This document shows positions 1 to 6,496 of a stretch of DNA of 16,343 nucleotides, in pieces. The stretch spans positions 1 to 16,343 of the forward strand of contig JANXRT010000459.1 of NCBI GenBank assembly GCA_025356735.1, given 5' to 3'. How positions within the stretch are numbered: position 1 is the stretch's first letter; each line of letters begins with the position of its first letter. The notes beneath the pieces are model-generated. The model had not been told where the DNA came from. It saw only the letters and a list, made by a program, of their open reading frames with translations, and ran no database searches. Both the position numbers and the translations under genes were made by a program. This DNA is from Acetobacteraceae bacterium. GTDB taxonomy: Bacteria; Pseudomonadota; Alphaproteobacteria; Acetobacterales; Acetobacteraceae.

Positions 1-169
1 TCGGCGGCGTGAACCCGGCGCCGCCCGCCCGCAGCGCCGTTTCTTGGATCATCGTGCGGTCGGAGATCAGCGGCCATAGCTGCTTCGGAAAGCTCTCCCG
101 CGACACCGGCCACAGCCGCGTGCCGGAGCCTCCGGACAGGAGTACGGGGACGACGCGGACATCGATCAT
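1..169 (-). CDS. manC: Mannose-1-phosphate guanylyltransferase, N-terminal fragment (cut by window edge)
   Basis: Only the first 56 codons are present; the gene continues past the left edge. Read on the minus strand from the ATG at 169-167 it gives the signature start of a GDP-mannose pyrophosphorylase: a hydrophobic strand, then LSGGSGTRLWPVSRESFPKQ (about residues 11-30), the nucleotide-binding glycine-rich loop with its catalytic Arg and Lys region. The family makes GDP-mannose from mannose-1-phosphate and GTP for polysaccharide or O-antigen synthesis in the cytoplasm. Members often carry a C-terminal mannose-6-phosphate isomerase domain, which cannot be checked here. No clear Shine-Dalgarno precedes the ATG. 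The gene is divergent from the ketopantoate-reductase-family gene and the two share the region 170-362. Other sugar nucleotidyltransferases have related loops, but the SRESFPKQ stretch favours this family. Confidence 0.85.
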   Translation of the reverse strand, partial: MIDVRVVPVLLSGGSGTRLWPVSRESFPKQLWPLISDRTMIQETALRAGGAGFTPP

Positions 170-362
170 GGCGTGTCGATTGGCAGCGGCGTTGAAGCAT
201 GTCCAGTTCAGCTTCACCTGCGTGGCCCAGGTCAAACCTCCGAGGCGCGCTCTTGCCTGTGTTTGCCGGATCCGCATGATAGGCGTTGCCGCAACGACAG
301 GTTTCAAGCATGAACGAACCGTATTCCGGCCCGCGCGGCGGTGTGATGCTGGACCTGCTGTC
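170..362. promoter_or_regulatory. Divergent intergenic region between manC and the ketopantoate-reductase-family gene
   Basis: This 193-bp stretch must hold the promoters for both divergent genes. I see no convincing -35/-10 pair and no strong inverted repeat. A short open frame at 310-366 (listed separately) lies at its right end. Another short frame, ATG at 199 to a stop at 279, has no ribosome site or recognisable sequence and is not called. Confidence 0.4.
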
Positions 363-366
363 TTGA
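310..366 (+). CDS. Possible 18-codon leader peptide upstream of the ketopantoate-reductase-family gene
   Basis: ATG at 310 opens a frame encoding MNEPYSGPRGGVMLDLLS and ends in TGA at 364-366. The stop overlaps the TTG start (363-365) of the next gene as TTGA, the geometry of translational coupling. A weak AGG lies about 8 nt upstream of the ATG. The peptide matches no attenuation leader I know and has no run of one amino acid. It may be chance, or a way to load ribosomes onto a weak TTG start. Confidence 0.22.
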   Translation: MNEPYSGPRGGVMLDLLS

Positions 367-1331
367 GGGTCTGCGTGTTCGGTGCCGGCGCCATCGGCGG
401 CCATGTTGCCGCCCGAGCGGCTAAAGGCGGTGCCGAGGTGTCGGTGGTCGCCCGCGGCGCCAACCTGGAGGTGATGCGGGCGAACGGCCTTCGGGTTGTG
501 GCATCCGACGGTGAGATCGTCGCTCGCGTCACCGCGACCGATAACCCGGAGAAACTTGGGCACCAGGATGTGGTGATCGTCACCGTCAAGGCACCCGCCT
601 TGCCGGCGGTCGCGGCTCGCATCGGCCCGCTGCTCGGGCCGGACACAAGGGTGGTGTTCGCGATGAACGGCATCCCATGGTTCTACTTTCACGGCCATGG
701 CGGCGAACTCGATGGGTTGCGGCTGGCGCGGATCGACCCCGATGATGCCCTGTGGCGCGCCGTCGGGCCCGATCGCGCGGTCGCCGGCATCGTCTATTCG
801 GCCTGCGTCGTCTCCGCGCTGGCAACCATCCAGGTCACCGGCCCCAGCAAGCTCATCCTCGGCGCGCCGGATGGCACCACGTCGCCTGCGGTCGAAAACC
901 TGGCAAAGGTGCTGAGGGCCGGCGGCCTTGGCATCGATCTCACGCCCGAGATGCGCCCGGCGATCTGGCGCAAGCTGCTGCTCAACCTGTTCACCGGACC
1001 TTTGTGCGTCGTCGCACAATCCAACATCCAGGACATGATCGCCGAGCCCGCCGCCGAGGCTGCCTCCCGCGCCTGCCTGGCTGAAGCATTGGCCATCGCG
1101 CATGCCATGGGCCATCCGATCGAAATAAACGCCGACCGTCTGGTTGCCGGCCTGCATGGCATGACCCACAAGCCGAGCGTGCTGCAGGACCTGGAACTTG
1201 GCCGCCCTATGGAGATCGACGCGGTGTTCGACGCGCCGCTGCACCTTGCTCGCCGCCAGGGTGTCGCCACCCCGACGCTGGACCTGCTGGTCGGCCTGAT
1301 GAAACTGCGTGCCCGCGCAGCGGGTCTCTAG
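363..1331 (+). CDS. Ketopantoate reductase family protein (2-dehydropantoate 2-reductase-like)
   Basis: 322 residues from a TTG start. The N-terminus is a Rossmann fold with the dinucleotide motif GAGAIGG at residues 7-13. The C-terminal helical domain has K204 in a WRKLLLNL motif, the position of the family catalytic Lys, and the conserved stretch HKPSVLQDLELGRPMEID (about 269-286). The family reduces 2-dehydropantoate to pantoate with NADPH in the coenzyme A pathway. The insert around NGIPWFYFHGHGG (about 102-114) marks a proteobacterial subfamily often called panE from similarity alone, so the substrate may differ. The TTG was chosen because it puts the glycine motif at the usual distance from Met1; the open frame runs further upstream to base 9, but that part is not family-like and lies opposite manC. 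It ends 16 bp before the stop of a convergent gene. Confidence 0.87.
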   Translation: MRVCVFGAGAIGGHVAARAAKGGAEVSVVARGANLEVMRANGLRVVASDGEIVARVTATDNPEKLGHQDVVIVTVKAPALPAVAARIGPLLGPDTRVVFAMNGIPWFYFHGHGGELDGLRLARIDPDDALWRAVGPDRAVAGIVYSACVVSALATIQVTGPSKLILGAPDGTTSPAVENLAKVLRAGGLGIDLTPEMRPAIWRKLLLNLFTGPLCVVAQSNIQDMIAEPAAEAASRACLAEALAIAHAMGHPIEINADRLVAGLHGMTHKPSVLQDLELGRPMEIDAVFDAPLHLARRQGVATPTLDLLVGLMKLRARAAGL

Positions 1332-1360
1332 ATCGGATAGCGGGCCTCTATATCGGATAG
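1321..1360. repeat. 20-bp tandem direct repeat across a convergent gene junction
   Basis: Bases 1321-1340 and 1341-1360 are head-to-tail copies that match at 18 of 20 positions, differing at the 5th and 11th bases. The first copy holds the plus-strand TAG stop (1329-1331) of the reductase gene. The second holds the minus-strand TAG stop (1348-1350) of the DUF429-like gene. An in-place duplication explains the short 16-bp spacer between the two genes. No terminator hairpin is evident. Confidence 0.85.
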
Positions 1361-2280
1361 CGCGGCAGCAGGCTCTGCCCAAGCACCCAGCCTTCCCATT
1401 TTCGCAGCCAAGGGTCATCGGGGATCGTGTCGGTCCGGTTGCCGGCCAGCACGTTGATCACGCACAGCACGCCTAGCAGGCAGTCGAAACGATCCTCGCC
1501 GCCGGCATCGGTGCCGAACCCGTCGCGCATCATCGCGGCAAGGGGCGGGCAGGGAATCGCGCCCAGTGCCGCCATCGCGGCATGCAGGCGATCGGCGCAG
1601 GCCGCGCGATCGGACTGCCGCCGTTTGCTGCCGGCGAGCACGATGCCGAGGTGGCGCATCGCCTCCGCCGGGTAGGTTTCGGCAAGCGTGATGATGCCGG
1701 GGGCAAGAAGTGCGAGGAAATCACCCTCGAACGGCCATAGCCGGATCGGTAAGCCGGCGGCGAGCGCCGGCAGCAGCATGTCGCGCCAGGCGGCAATGGC
1801 GGCCTTGCCGGTCTGGTTGGCGCCGAGCGTCCAGAACAGCGGTGCGCCGGCCGGCCGTTCGGCGGTGGCGCGGTCGCAGGCCCGTGACAATCCCGCCGGT
1901 CCCGGAAACCCGAGCGCCGTGGCATGGGCGGCTCGGCTCATGCCGCGAACGCCATGCATCGGGTAGAATGGCCGCCCGCCATGCAGTTCCGACAGCTCTT
2001 CGCAAACCCGGAAGAACTCGGCCTCCGGTCTCAACCGGCGCAGGAAAGCCGGGAAATTCGCATCGGGGAGGGATGTGGCGTAGGCGCGCGGCAAGCCAAG
2101 CGGCAGGTCGACACCCAGTGCTACCCCTCCATCCCGCGTTTCTCCTCGCGCCAGCAGTGCGGGCAAGAACTGCGCGACGGGTCCAACCGGCACCGGCGCT
2201 TCGACAATCCAGCCGGCGTCCCGGTTTCGCGCCAGAGCCATCCAACGCTTGCGTGCATCGACCGACCAGTCCGCATGCAC
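1348..2280 (-). CDS. DUF429-like protein, predicted RNase H fold
   Basis: 310 residues from a GTG start (GTG at 2280-2278). Features suggesting the DUF429 group: an N-terminal strand with Asp (ADWSVDARKRW), the segment GVDLPLGLPRAYA (about 56-68), and a C-terminal EDRFDCLLGVLCVINVLAGN followed by WLRKWEGWVLGQ, the conserved acidic and tryptophan-rich end. DUF429 proteins are predicted to adopt an RNase H-like fold and their function is not established, so nuclease activity should not be assumed. There is no signal peptide or membrane segment. The gene starts 19 nt after the stop of the Lys/Ala-rich gene and is probably the last gene of the ABC transcription unit. No good Shine-Dalgarno is visible. 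The family assignment is from memory of motifs. Confidence 0.62.
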   Translation of the reverse strand: MHADWSVDARKRWMALARNRDAGWIVEAPVPVGPVAQFLPALLARGETRDGGVALGVDLPLGLPRAYATSLPDANFPAFLRRLRPEAEFFRVCEELSELHGGRPFYPMHGVRGMSRAAHATALGFPGPAGLSRACDRATAERPAGAPLFWTLGANQTGKAAIAAWRDMLLPALAAGLPIRLWPFEGDFLALLAPGIITLAETYPAEAMRHLGIVLAGSKRRQSDRAACADRLHAAMAALGAIPCPPLAAMMRDGFGTDAGGEDRFDCLLGVLCVINVLAGNRTDTIPDDPWLRKWEGWVLGQSLLPRYPI

Positions 2281-2299
2281 AGCTATCGATGCAGCCGGT

Positions 2300-2638
2300 C
2301 TAACGAAGCGGTTTATGTGCCCGATCCAACAATCGGGCCAGCAATCCGGGTGGTTTGACCGGCTTCGGCGGCTCGGCGGCCTTGGCTTTCTCGCGCGCCT
2401 CGCTTTCCTGCGCTCGCTGCTTGCTTGTCAGCCATCGTTCCACGCTCATGCCGGCTTTTTTCGCGCGCTTGGCCTCATAGGCCTGCTGGCCTGCCGTCAG
2501 CGCTCGTGGCGGCGCGGCCTTTACCGCTGTGGCCTTTGCCGGTGCGGCTTTGGCGGCGGTTTTGCTTGCAGTCGGCTGGGTCTTCGCCGGCGAAGCGGCA
2601 GCAGGCTTGTTGGCGGACAGAATGGTCGGTTTCTTCAC
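2300..2638 (-). CDS. Lys/Ala-rich hypothetical protein with histone H1-like low-complexity tail
   Basis: 112 residues if the GTG at 2638-2636 is used. The first half is almost only Ala, Lys, Pro, Thr and Ser with repeated KAAPAK-type units. The second half is charged and helical (QQAYEAKRAKKAG, then MSVERWLTSKQRAQESEARE), ending in a basic PPGLLARLLDRAHKP. The composition resembles bacterial histone-H1-like or AlgP-type proteins that bind DNA or RNA through Lys/Ala/Pro repeats; that function is inference. The start is uncertain: an in-frame ATG at 2701 would add 21 residues and overlap the permease end, but the added part does not look related. The gene sits 52 nt after the permease stop and 19 nt before the DUF429-like gene. 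It has no membrane segment. Confidence 0.6.
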   Translation of the reverse strand: MKKPTILSANKPAAASPAKTQPTASKTAAKAAPAKATAVKAAPPRALTAGQQAYEAKRAKKAGMSVERWLTSKQRAQESEAREKAKAAEPPKPVKPPGLLARLLDRAHKPLR

Positions 2639-2690
2639 GGCAATTCCAGTTTTCAACGTCGCTCGGTTGTCGCAAGCCGTGCCGAACCGT

Positions 2691-3455
2691 TCAAGGGCCA
2701 TCTCGTGCCCGCAGCACGGCCGCACCGAACGCGCCCAACGCCAGGTTGATCACGATCCCGGCGAGCGATAGCAGCACCAAGGCCGCGAACATGCGCGCGA
2801 CCTCCAGCCGGTATCCGGATTCCAGGATGCGGTAGGCGAGGCCGGAGGCGAAACCACCCGATCCGGTAACGAATTCCGCGACCACGGCGCCAACCAGAGC
2901 CAGCCCGCCGGAAATTCGCAGCCCGGCCAGGAAATAGGGCAACGCCACCGGCACCCGCAGCAGCAGCAGGGTGTCGCGATGGGACGCGCCATACAACCGG
3001 AAAAGATCGAAGTATTCCGGCGCGCCGGCCGCCAGCCCGGTCGCCGTGTTGGCGAACACCGGAAAGAACGCGACGATTGTCGCACACACAACCAACGACG
3101 CGAACGGGTCGCCGACCCAGATGATCACCAGGGGTGCTATGGCGACGATCGGGGTCACCTGCAGCACCACGGCCCACGGCAGGATCGCCGCGCGCGCAAG
3201 GCGTGAGGCCGCCATGGCCATCGCCAGCGCCGCGCCCAGCACGGCCGAGGTCACCAGCGCGGTCAGCGTCACCGTGAGCGTCGCCAGCAGCGAGCCGCCA
3301 AGCCCGCCCGGATCGGTCAGGAATGCCGCGACGATGGCGATTGGGCCAGGCAGGATGTAGACCGGCACGCCGAATCCTCGCACCGCTAGTTCCCATGCTG
3401 CCAGCGCTCCCAGCGCGAAAAATCCGGGGGCCAGCCGCAACCAGGATTCCGTCAT
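2691..3455 (-). CDS. ABC transporter permease (ThiX/SsuC-type, BPD_transp_1)
   Basis: 254 residues with about six hydrophobic segments, typical of a binding-protein-dependent inner-membrane permease. The cytoplasmic coupling loop (EAA motif) lies near residues 153-172 within APEYFDLFRLYGASHRDTLL, where the Gly is followed by the usual helix before a proline-rich PVALPYF. The protein would form the membrane channel, probably as a homodimer, with the ATPase and binding protein encoded just upstream. Its ATG (3455-3453) overlaps the ATPase stop in the ATGA form, so translation is coupled. The family carries aromatic or sulfonated small molecules, including hydroxymethylpyrimidine-type thiamine precursors and alkanesulfonates; the sequence does not decide the substrate. 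Confidence 0.92.
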   Translation of the reverse strand: MTESWLRLAPGFFALGALAAWELAVRGFGVPVYILPGPIAIVAAFLTDPGGLGGSLLATLTVTLTALVTSAVLGAALAMAMAASRLARAAILPWAVVLQVTPIVAIAPLVIIWVGDPFASLVVCATIVAFFPVFANTATGLAAGAPEYFDLFRLYGASHRDTLLLLRVPVALPYFLAGLRISGGLALVGAVVAEFVTGSGGFASGLAYRILESGYRLEVARMFAALVLLSLAGIVINLALGAFGAAVLRARDGP

Positions 3456-4195
3456 GCAGGTGCCAGGACTGCCGCCATGGTTTTGGAAATCGACGTCACC
3501 AGCGTCGCGTAACCGGGGTCCAGTCGCAGATCAGGCCCAGGCGTCAGGGTTGAGACGATCTCGCGGAAAATTCGACCGGGTCGCGGGGTCATCAACACTA
3601 CCCGCTGCGCCACGAAGGCGGCCTCGTAGATCGAGTGCGTCACGAAAACGATGGTGCAGCCGATCTCACGCCACAGCGCCACCAGGTCGGCCTGCAACCC
3701 GTGTCGGGTAAACTCGTCAAGGGCGGCGAACGGCTCATCCATCAACAGCAGAAGCGGCCGCGTCACCAGGGCACGGGCGATCGATACCCGCATCCGCATG
3801 CCCCCCGAGAGTTCACGCGGCCGCGCGCTCTCGAAGCCCGCCAGACCGACCCGTGCCAGCGCGTCATGCACCGCGGGCATCGCCTCGGCCCGGCTCACGT
3901 GGCGCAGGCGCAACGGCAGGAACACGTTGTCCGCGGCACTCGCCCAGGGCAGCAGGGTCGCATCCTGAAACACGAAGCCGATCTCGCCGGCAGCGGGCGC
4001 CCGACCACGGTCCCAGGTCAGTCTTCCGCCATCAGGCCGGTCTAGCCCGGCGATCAGCCGCAGCAGGGTGGATTTGCCGCAGCCGGAGGGCCCGAGCAGT
4101 GCCAGGAAATTTCCTTCTTCGAGCCGCAGCGTGACATCTTCAAGCGCCACGACACCGCGGGCAAAGCGCCGCTCGACCGAGACGATATCGAGCAT
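3452..4195 (-). CDS. ABC transporter ATP-binding protein (SsuB/ThiZ-type)
   Basis: 247 residues with all ABC ATPase motifs: Walker A GPSGCGKST at 35-43, Q-loop in FVFQDATLLPW, signature LSGGMRMRVSIARAL, Walker B LLLLMDEPFAALD and the switch His in FVTHSIYEA. The VTHSIYEA form is typical of the nitrate/sulfonate/taurine/thiamine-precursor branch. It powers import through the adjacent permease. The ATG (4195-4193) comes one base after the TGA of the binding-protein gene (TGA-A-ATG), and its own stop overlaps the permease start, so all three are expressed as one coupled unit. No residue needed for ATP hydrolysis appears to be missing. Confidence 0.94.
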   Translation of the reverse strand: MLDIVSVERRFARGVVALEDVTLRLEEGNFLALLGPSGCGKSTLLRLIAGLDRPDGGRLTWDRGRAPAAGEIGFVFQDATLLPWASAADNVFLPLRLRHVSRAEAMPAVHDALARVGLAGFESARPRELSGGMRMRVSIARALVTRPLLLLMDEPFAALDEFTRHGLQADLVALWREIGCTIVFVTHSIYEAAFVAQRVVLMTPRPGRIFREIVSTLTPGPDLRLDPGYATLVTSISKTMAAVLAPA

Positions 4196-4196
4196 T

Positions 4197-5216
4197 TCAG
4201 CGCTTCAGCTCCATCCCGACCTTCTTGTTGACGAACTGCGTCGTGAAGGCGCGCGAGACGTCAAGGTCGGCGGGATAAAGTCCTTCCTTCGACATAGTAC
4301 CAAGAAACTTGGTCCATCGCGCCGGGTTCATAGCGCCGATGCCGTGTTGTGCCGCATCGCCAGAATCGATCAGACCACGACTGCGCAGGATGTCGCGACC
4401 GTAGGTCAGCAACGCATCGGACATCTCCGGATTATCCTTCTTGATGGCGGCATTTCCCGGTGCCGGATCGCCATACAGATAGGAGTACCAACCCTCGATC
4501 GACGCATCGATGAACCGCTGCACGAGGTCGGGATGTTCGGAAATGTTCTTGTTGGAAGTGGCGATCAGGCTGGCGTAGCCGGAAAATCCGGAATCGGCGA
4601 TCATCAGTACCACCGGCTTGAACCCACCTGCCTGCTCGATGGCGAAGGGTTCGGACCCGATATAACCCTGCTGGATTGCGTTCTTGTCCGCCATGAACGG
4701 TTGCAGATTGAATGTGTAAGGCCGGATCTGGCTGTCGGAATAGCCGTATTTGGAGCGTATGAAATTCCACCAGCCTACGCGCGTGTCGGCGCCGATCATG
4801 ATCGGCTTGCCTTTCATGGCCGCGAAGCTGTCGTTGCCGGCGCCGGGGTGGGCGATCAGCACCGCCGGATCCTTCTGGAAGATCGCCGCCACGGTGCGGA
4901 ACGGAATATCCTGCTTGACGAAGTTGAGCGCCGTGAAGCTGCTCGACGCGATGTTGAAGTCCAGCTTTCCTGCCAGCAGCAGCTGCGTGTGATTGACCTG
5001 TGGGCCGCCCTGCTGAATGGCAACGTCCAACCCGTGCCGCGCATAGATACCGGTCGCCTGAGCCTGATAGTAGCCGCCGTATTCTGCCTCAGCCTTCCAG
5101 TCGAGACCGAAATTCACCTTGTCCGGAACCTCTGCAAACCCTGCCGTCGATGATGTCACCAATGCCAGGGCGAGCATGCCGAGCATTCGCCAAAAATTGC
5201 TTCTAATCCTGGACAT
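4197..5216 (-). CDS. Periplasmic substrate-binding protein, NMT1/THI5-like
   Basis: 339 residues. Positively charged start and hydrophobic core, with likely signal-peptidase I cleavage after GFA (residue 28), place it in the periplasm. The mature start VNFGLDWKAEAEYGGYYQA and the segment ATGIYARHGLDVAIQQGGPQ are hallmarks of the NMT1/THI5 SBP_bac fold, which includes ThiY (pyrimidine) and sulfonate-binding proteins. The conserved GGP(Q)VN loop and the VGWWNF segment belong to a large proteobacterial subgroup whose ligand I cannot name. The ATG at 5216 was chosen because it gives a complete signal peptide and sits behind CGGAGG (about 5 nt spacing); the frame is open further upstream but there overlaps folB. 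It is the first gene of the ABC operon. Confidence 0.9.
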   Translation of the reverse strand: MSRIRSNFWRMLGMLALALVTSSTAGFAEVPDKVNFGLDWKAEAEYGGYYQAQATGIYARHGLDVAIQQGGPQVNHTQLLLAGKLDFNIASSSFTALNFVKQDIPFRTVAAIFQKDPAVLIAHPGAGNDSFAAMKGKPIMIGADTRVGWWNFIRSKYGYSDSQIRPYTFNLQPFMADKNAIQQGYIGSEPFAIEQAGGFKPVVLMIADSGFSGYASLIATSNKNISEHPDLVQRFIDASIEGWYSYLYGDPAPGNAAIKKDNPEMSDALLTYGRDILRSRGLIDSGDAAQHGIGAMNPARWTKFLGTMSKEGLYPADLDVSRAFTTQFVNKKVGMELKR

Positions 5217-5300
5217 GGAGCCTCCGTGTGCGCTGCCGCGGGAACGTGACACGGCGGACCGTCCGGGGCAAAACCTGCGATGGACCTGTGAGGAATGACG
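5217..5300. promoter_or_regulatory. Short divergent promoter region between the ABC operon and the pterin operon
   Basis: These 84 bp separate two divergent operons and must carry both promoters and both ribosome sites (CGGAGG for the binding protein, GAGGA at 5290-5294 for folB). A small perfect inverted repeat, CGGAC-C-GTCCG, lies at 5255-5265 near the middle and could be part of an operator. It is short enough to be chance in GC-rich DNA. The room is too small for a TPP or FMN riboswitch in front of the ABC genes. Confidence 0.35.
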
Positions 5301-5699
5301 ATGACAGCCTGTCAGCCAGCGCCGCGCGGTTCCACGCCGGACCAGCTCCGAGTCGTGTTGCGCGATGTACTCACCGAGGCGCATGTCGGCCTGCATCCGT
5401 GGGAGCGTCATCCGGAGCGGCCGACCCGCCTGATCGTCAACGTCGAGATGTTTGCGGATCTTGACCCAGGCCGGGCGGCAGCCTCCTACCCGCTGCTGAA
5501 TTACGAGCCCATCCGCTCGGCGCTGAAATCCTGGCCGGACCGTCCACATACCGACCTGCTGGAAACCTTGGCTGATGAGCTGGTATCTGTCTGCTTTGCC
5601 AATCCGGCGGTCAGGGCCTGCCGCATCTCAGTCATGAAGCCAGACATCTTCAACGAGGCGGCCGCGGTCGGCGTCGAAATTTCCCGGAGCCGTTCATGA
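5301..5699 (+). CDS. folB: Dihydroneopterin aldolase / epimerase family protein (FolB/FolX)
   Basis: 132 residues. The tunnelling-fold pterin enzyme signature is present: VLTEAHVGLHPWERHPERPTR with the conserved substrate-binding Glu, the motif YPLLNYEPIRSAL, then HTDLLETLADELVSVCF and VMKPDIFNEAAAVGVEI with the conserved Lys. FolB cleaves dihydroneopterin to hydroxymethyl-dihydropterin in folate synthesis; the close relative FolX epimerises the triphosphate for monapterin. Motifs alone do not separate the two. ATGs occur at 5295 and 5301. The later one is chosen because GAGGA (5290-5294) abuts the first but is 6 nt from the second. Its stop overlaps the next gene (ATGA at 5696-5699), coupling it to a FolM-like reductase. 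Confidence 0.85.
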   Translation: MTACQPAPRGSTPDQLRVVLRDVLTEAHVGLHPWERHPERPTRLIVNVEMFADLDPGRAAASYPLLNYEPIRSALKSWPDRPHTDLLETLADELVSVCFANPAVRACRISVMKPDIFNEAAAVGVEISRSRS

Positions 5700-6496
5700 C
5701 GGATGCCCGGGCATCCCTTGGCACGGTGCTGATTACCGGAGCCGCGGTTCGATTAGGCGCGGTGATCGCCCGCCGGCTTGCGGCCTCCGGCTGGCGAGTG
5801 ATCGTTCACTACAACCGGTCCGCCGCCGCCGCCGCCGCGTTGATTGCGGAGATTGGAGAAGCTGGCCATTGGGCAAAAGCCATCCAAGCCGATTTGTCAC
5901 GACGCGATGATGTGGAGGCACTTGTCGGACGCTGCAGAGAGGCCCACGGCCGGCTCGACTGCCTCATCAACAATGCCTCAGCATTTGCTTATGATGACAT
6001 CAAAACGGTCACATGGGACAGCTTCCACGGGCTGCTCGCTTCTAACCTCGCCGCGCCCGTGCTGTTGTCGCGCGATTTCGCGGCGCAGTTCGATAAAACC
6101 GAAGGTGGATGTATAATCAACCTGCTTGATCAAAAGATCGCGAACCTTAACCCCGATTTTCTATCCTACACGCTCGGAAAGGTTGCCATGGCCGGCCTGA
6201 CCGAGATGCTGGCGATGGCCCTGGCACCGCGCGTGCGGGTCAATGCGGTGGCACCAGGCCTGACCCTAATCAGCGGCAAGCAAACGACGGCTTCGTTTGA
6301 TCGGGCCTGGCGCGCGGCGCCGATGGGACGCAGCAGTACCCCCGACGAAATCGCCCAGACTATCGAATTCATCCTTGGCATGCCATCGATGACCGGTGAG
6401 ACAATCTTCGTCGATGGCGGCGAAAGTCTGCGCGGGCGGCCCCGTGACGTCGCCTTTGATGTCACGTTGCAGGCGCGGCAGGATCAGGCAAAATGA
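5696..6496 (+). CDS. folM: SDR-family pteridine reductase (FolM/PTR1-like)
   Basis: 266 residues, a classical short-chain dehydrogenase with PTR1-type features. The cofactor motif is TGAAVRLG (14-21), the TGX3RXG form of pteridine reductases rather than the common TGxxxGxG. HYNRS after the second strand indicates NADPH. The catalytic set is D145, Y158 and K162 (YTLGK). D145 lies 13 residues before Y158, as Asp181/Tyr194 do in trypanosomatid PTR1, replacing the usual SDR Ser. FolM reduces dihydromonapterin and, weakly, dihydrofolate. The start overlaps the folB stop by 4 nt and its stop overlaps the DUF1491 start by 4 nt. A (GCC)5GCG run at 5822-5839 gives six Ala after HYNRS. Confidence 0.85.
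   Translation: MTDARASLGTVLITGAAVRLGAVIARRLAASGWRVIVHYNRSAAAAAALIAEIGEAGHWAKAIQADLSRRDDVEALVGRCREAHGRLDCLINNASAFAYDDIKTVTWDSFHGLLASNLAAPVLLSRDFAAQFDKTEGGCIINLLDQKIANLNPDFLSYTLGKVAMAGLTEMLAMALAPRVRVNAVAPGLTLISGKQTTASFDRAWRAAPMGRSSTPDEIAQTIEFILGMPSMTGETIFVDGGESLRGRPRDVAFDVTLQARQDQAK

Noticed and set aside
9..362. N-terminal extension of the ketopantoate-reductase-family protein back to base 9
   Set aside because: The added residues do not resemble the family, they run antisense to the clear start of manC, and the Rossmann motif fits a start at 363.
4068..5153. Long plus-strand open frame (361 codons) opposite the ABC ATPase and binding-protein genes
   Set aside because: The sequence has no recognisable domain, and the opposite strand carries complete, motif-rich, coupled genes. 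High GC makes long shadow frames common.
5217..5300. TPP or FMN riboswitch in front of the ThiY-like ABC operon
   Set aside because: The space is only 84 bp, shared with a divergent operon, and none of the conserved TPP (CUGAGA, ACCUGAU) or FMN elements is present.
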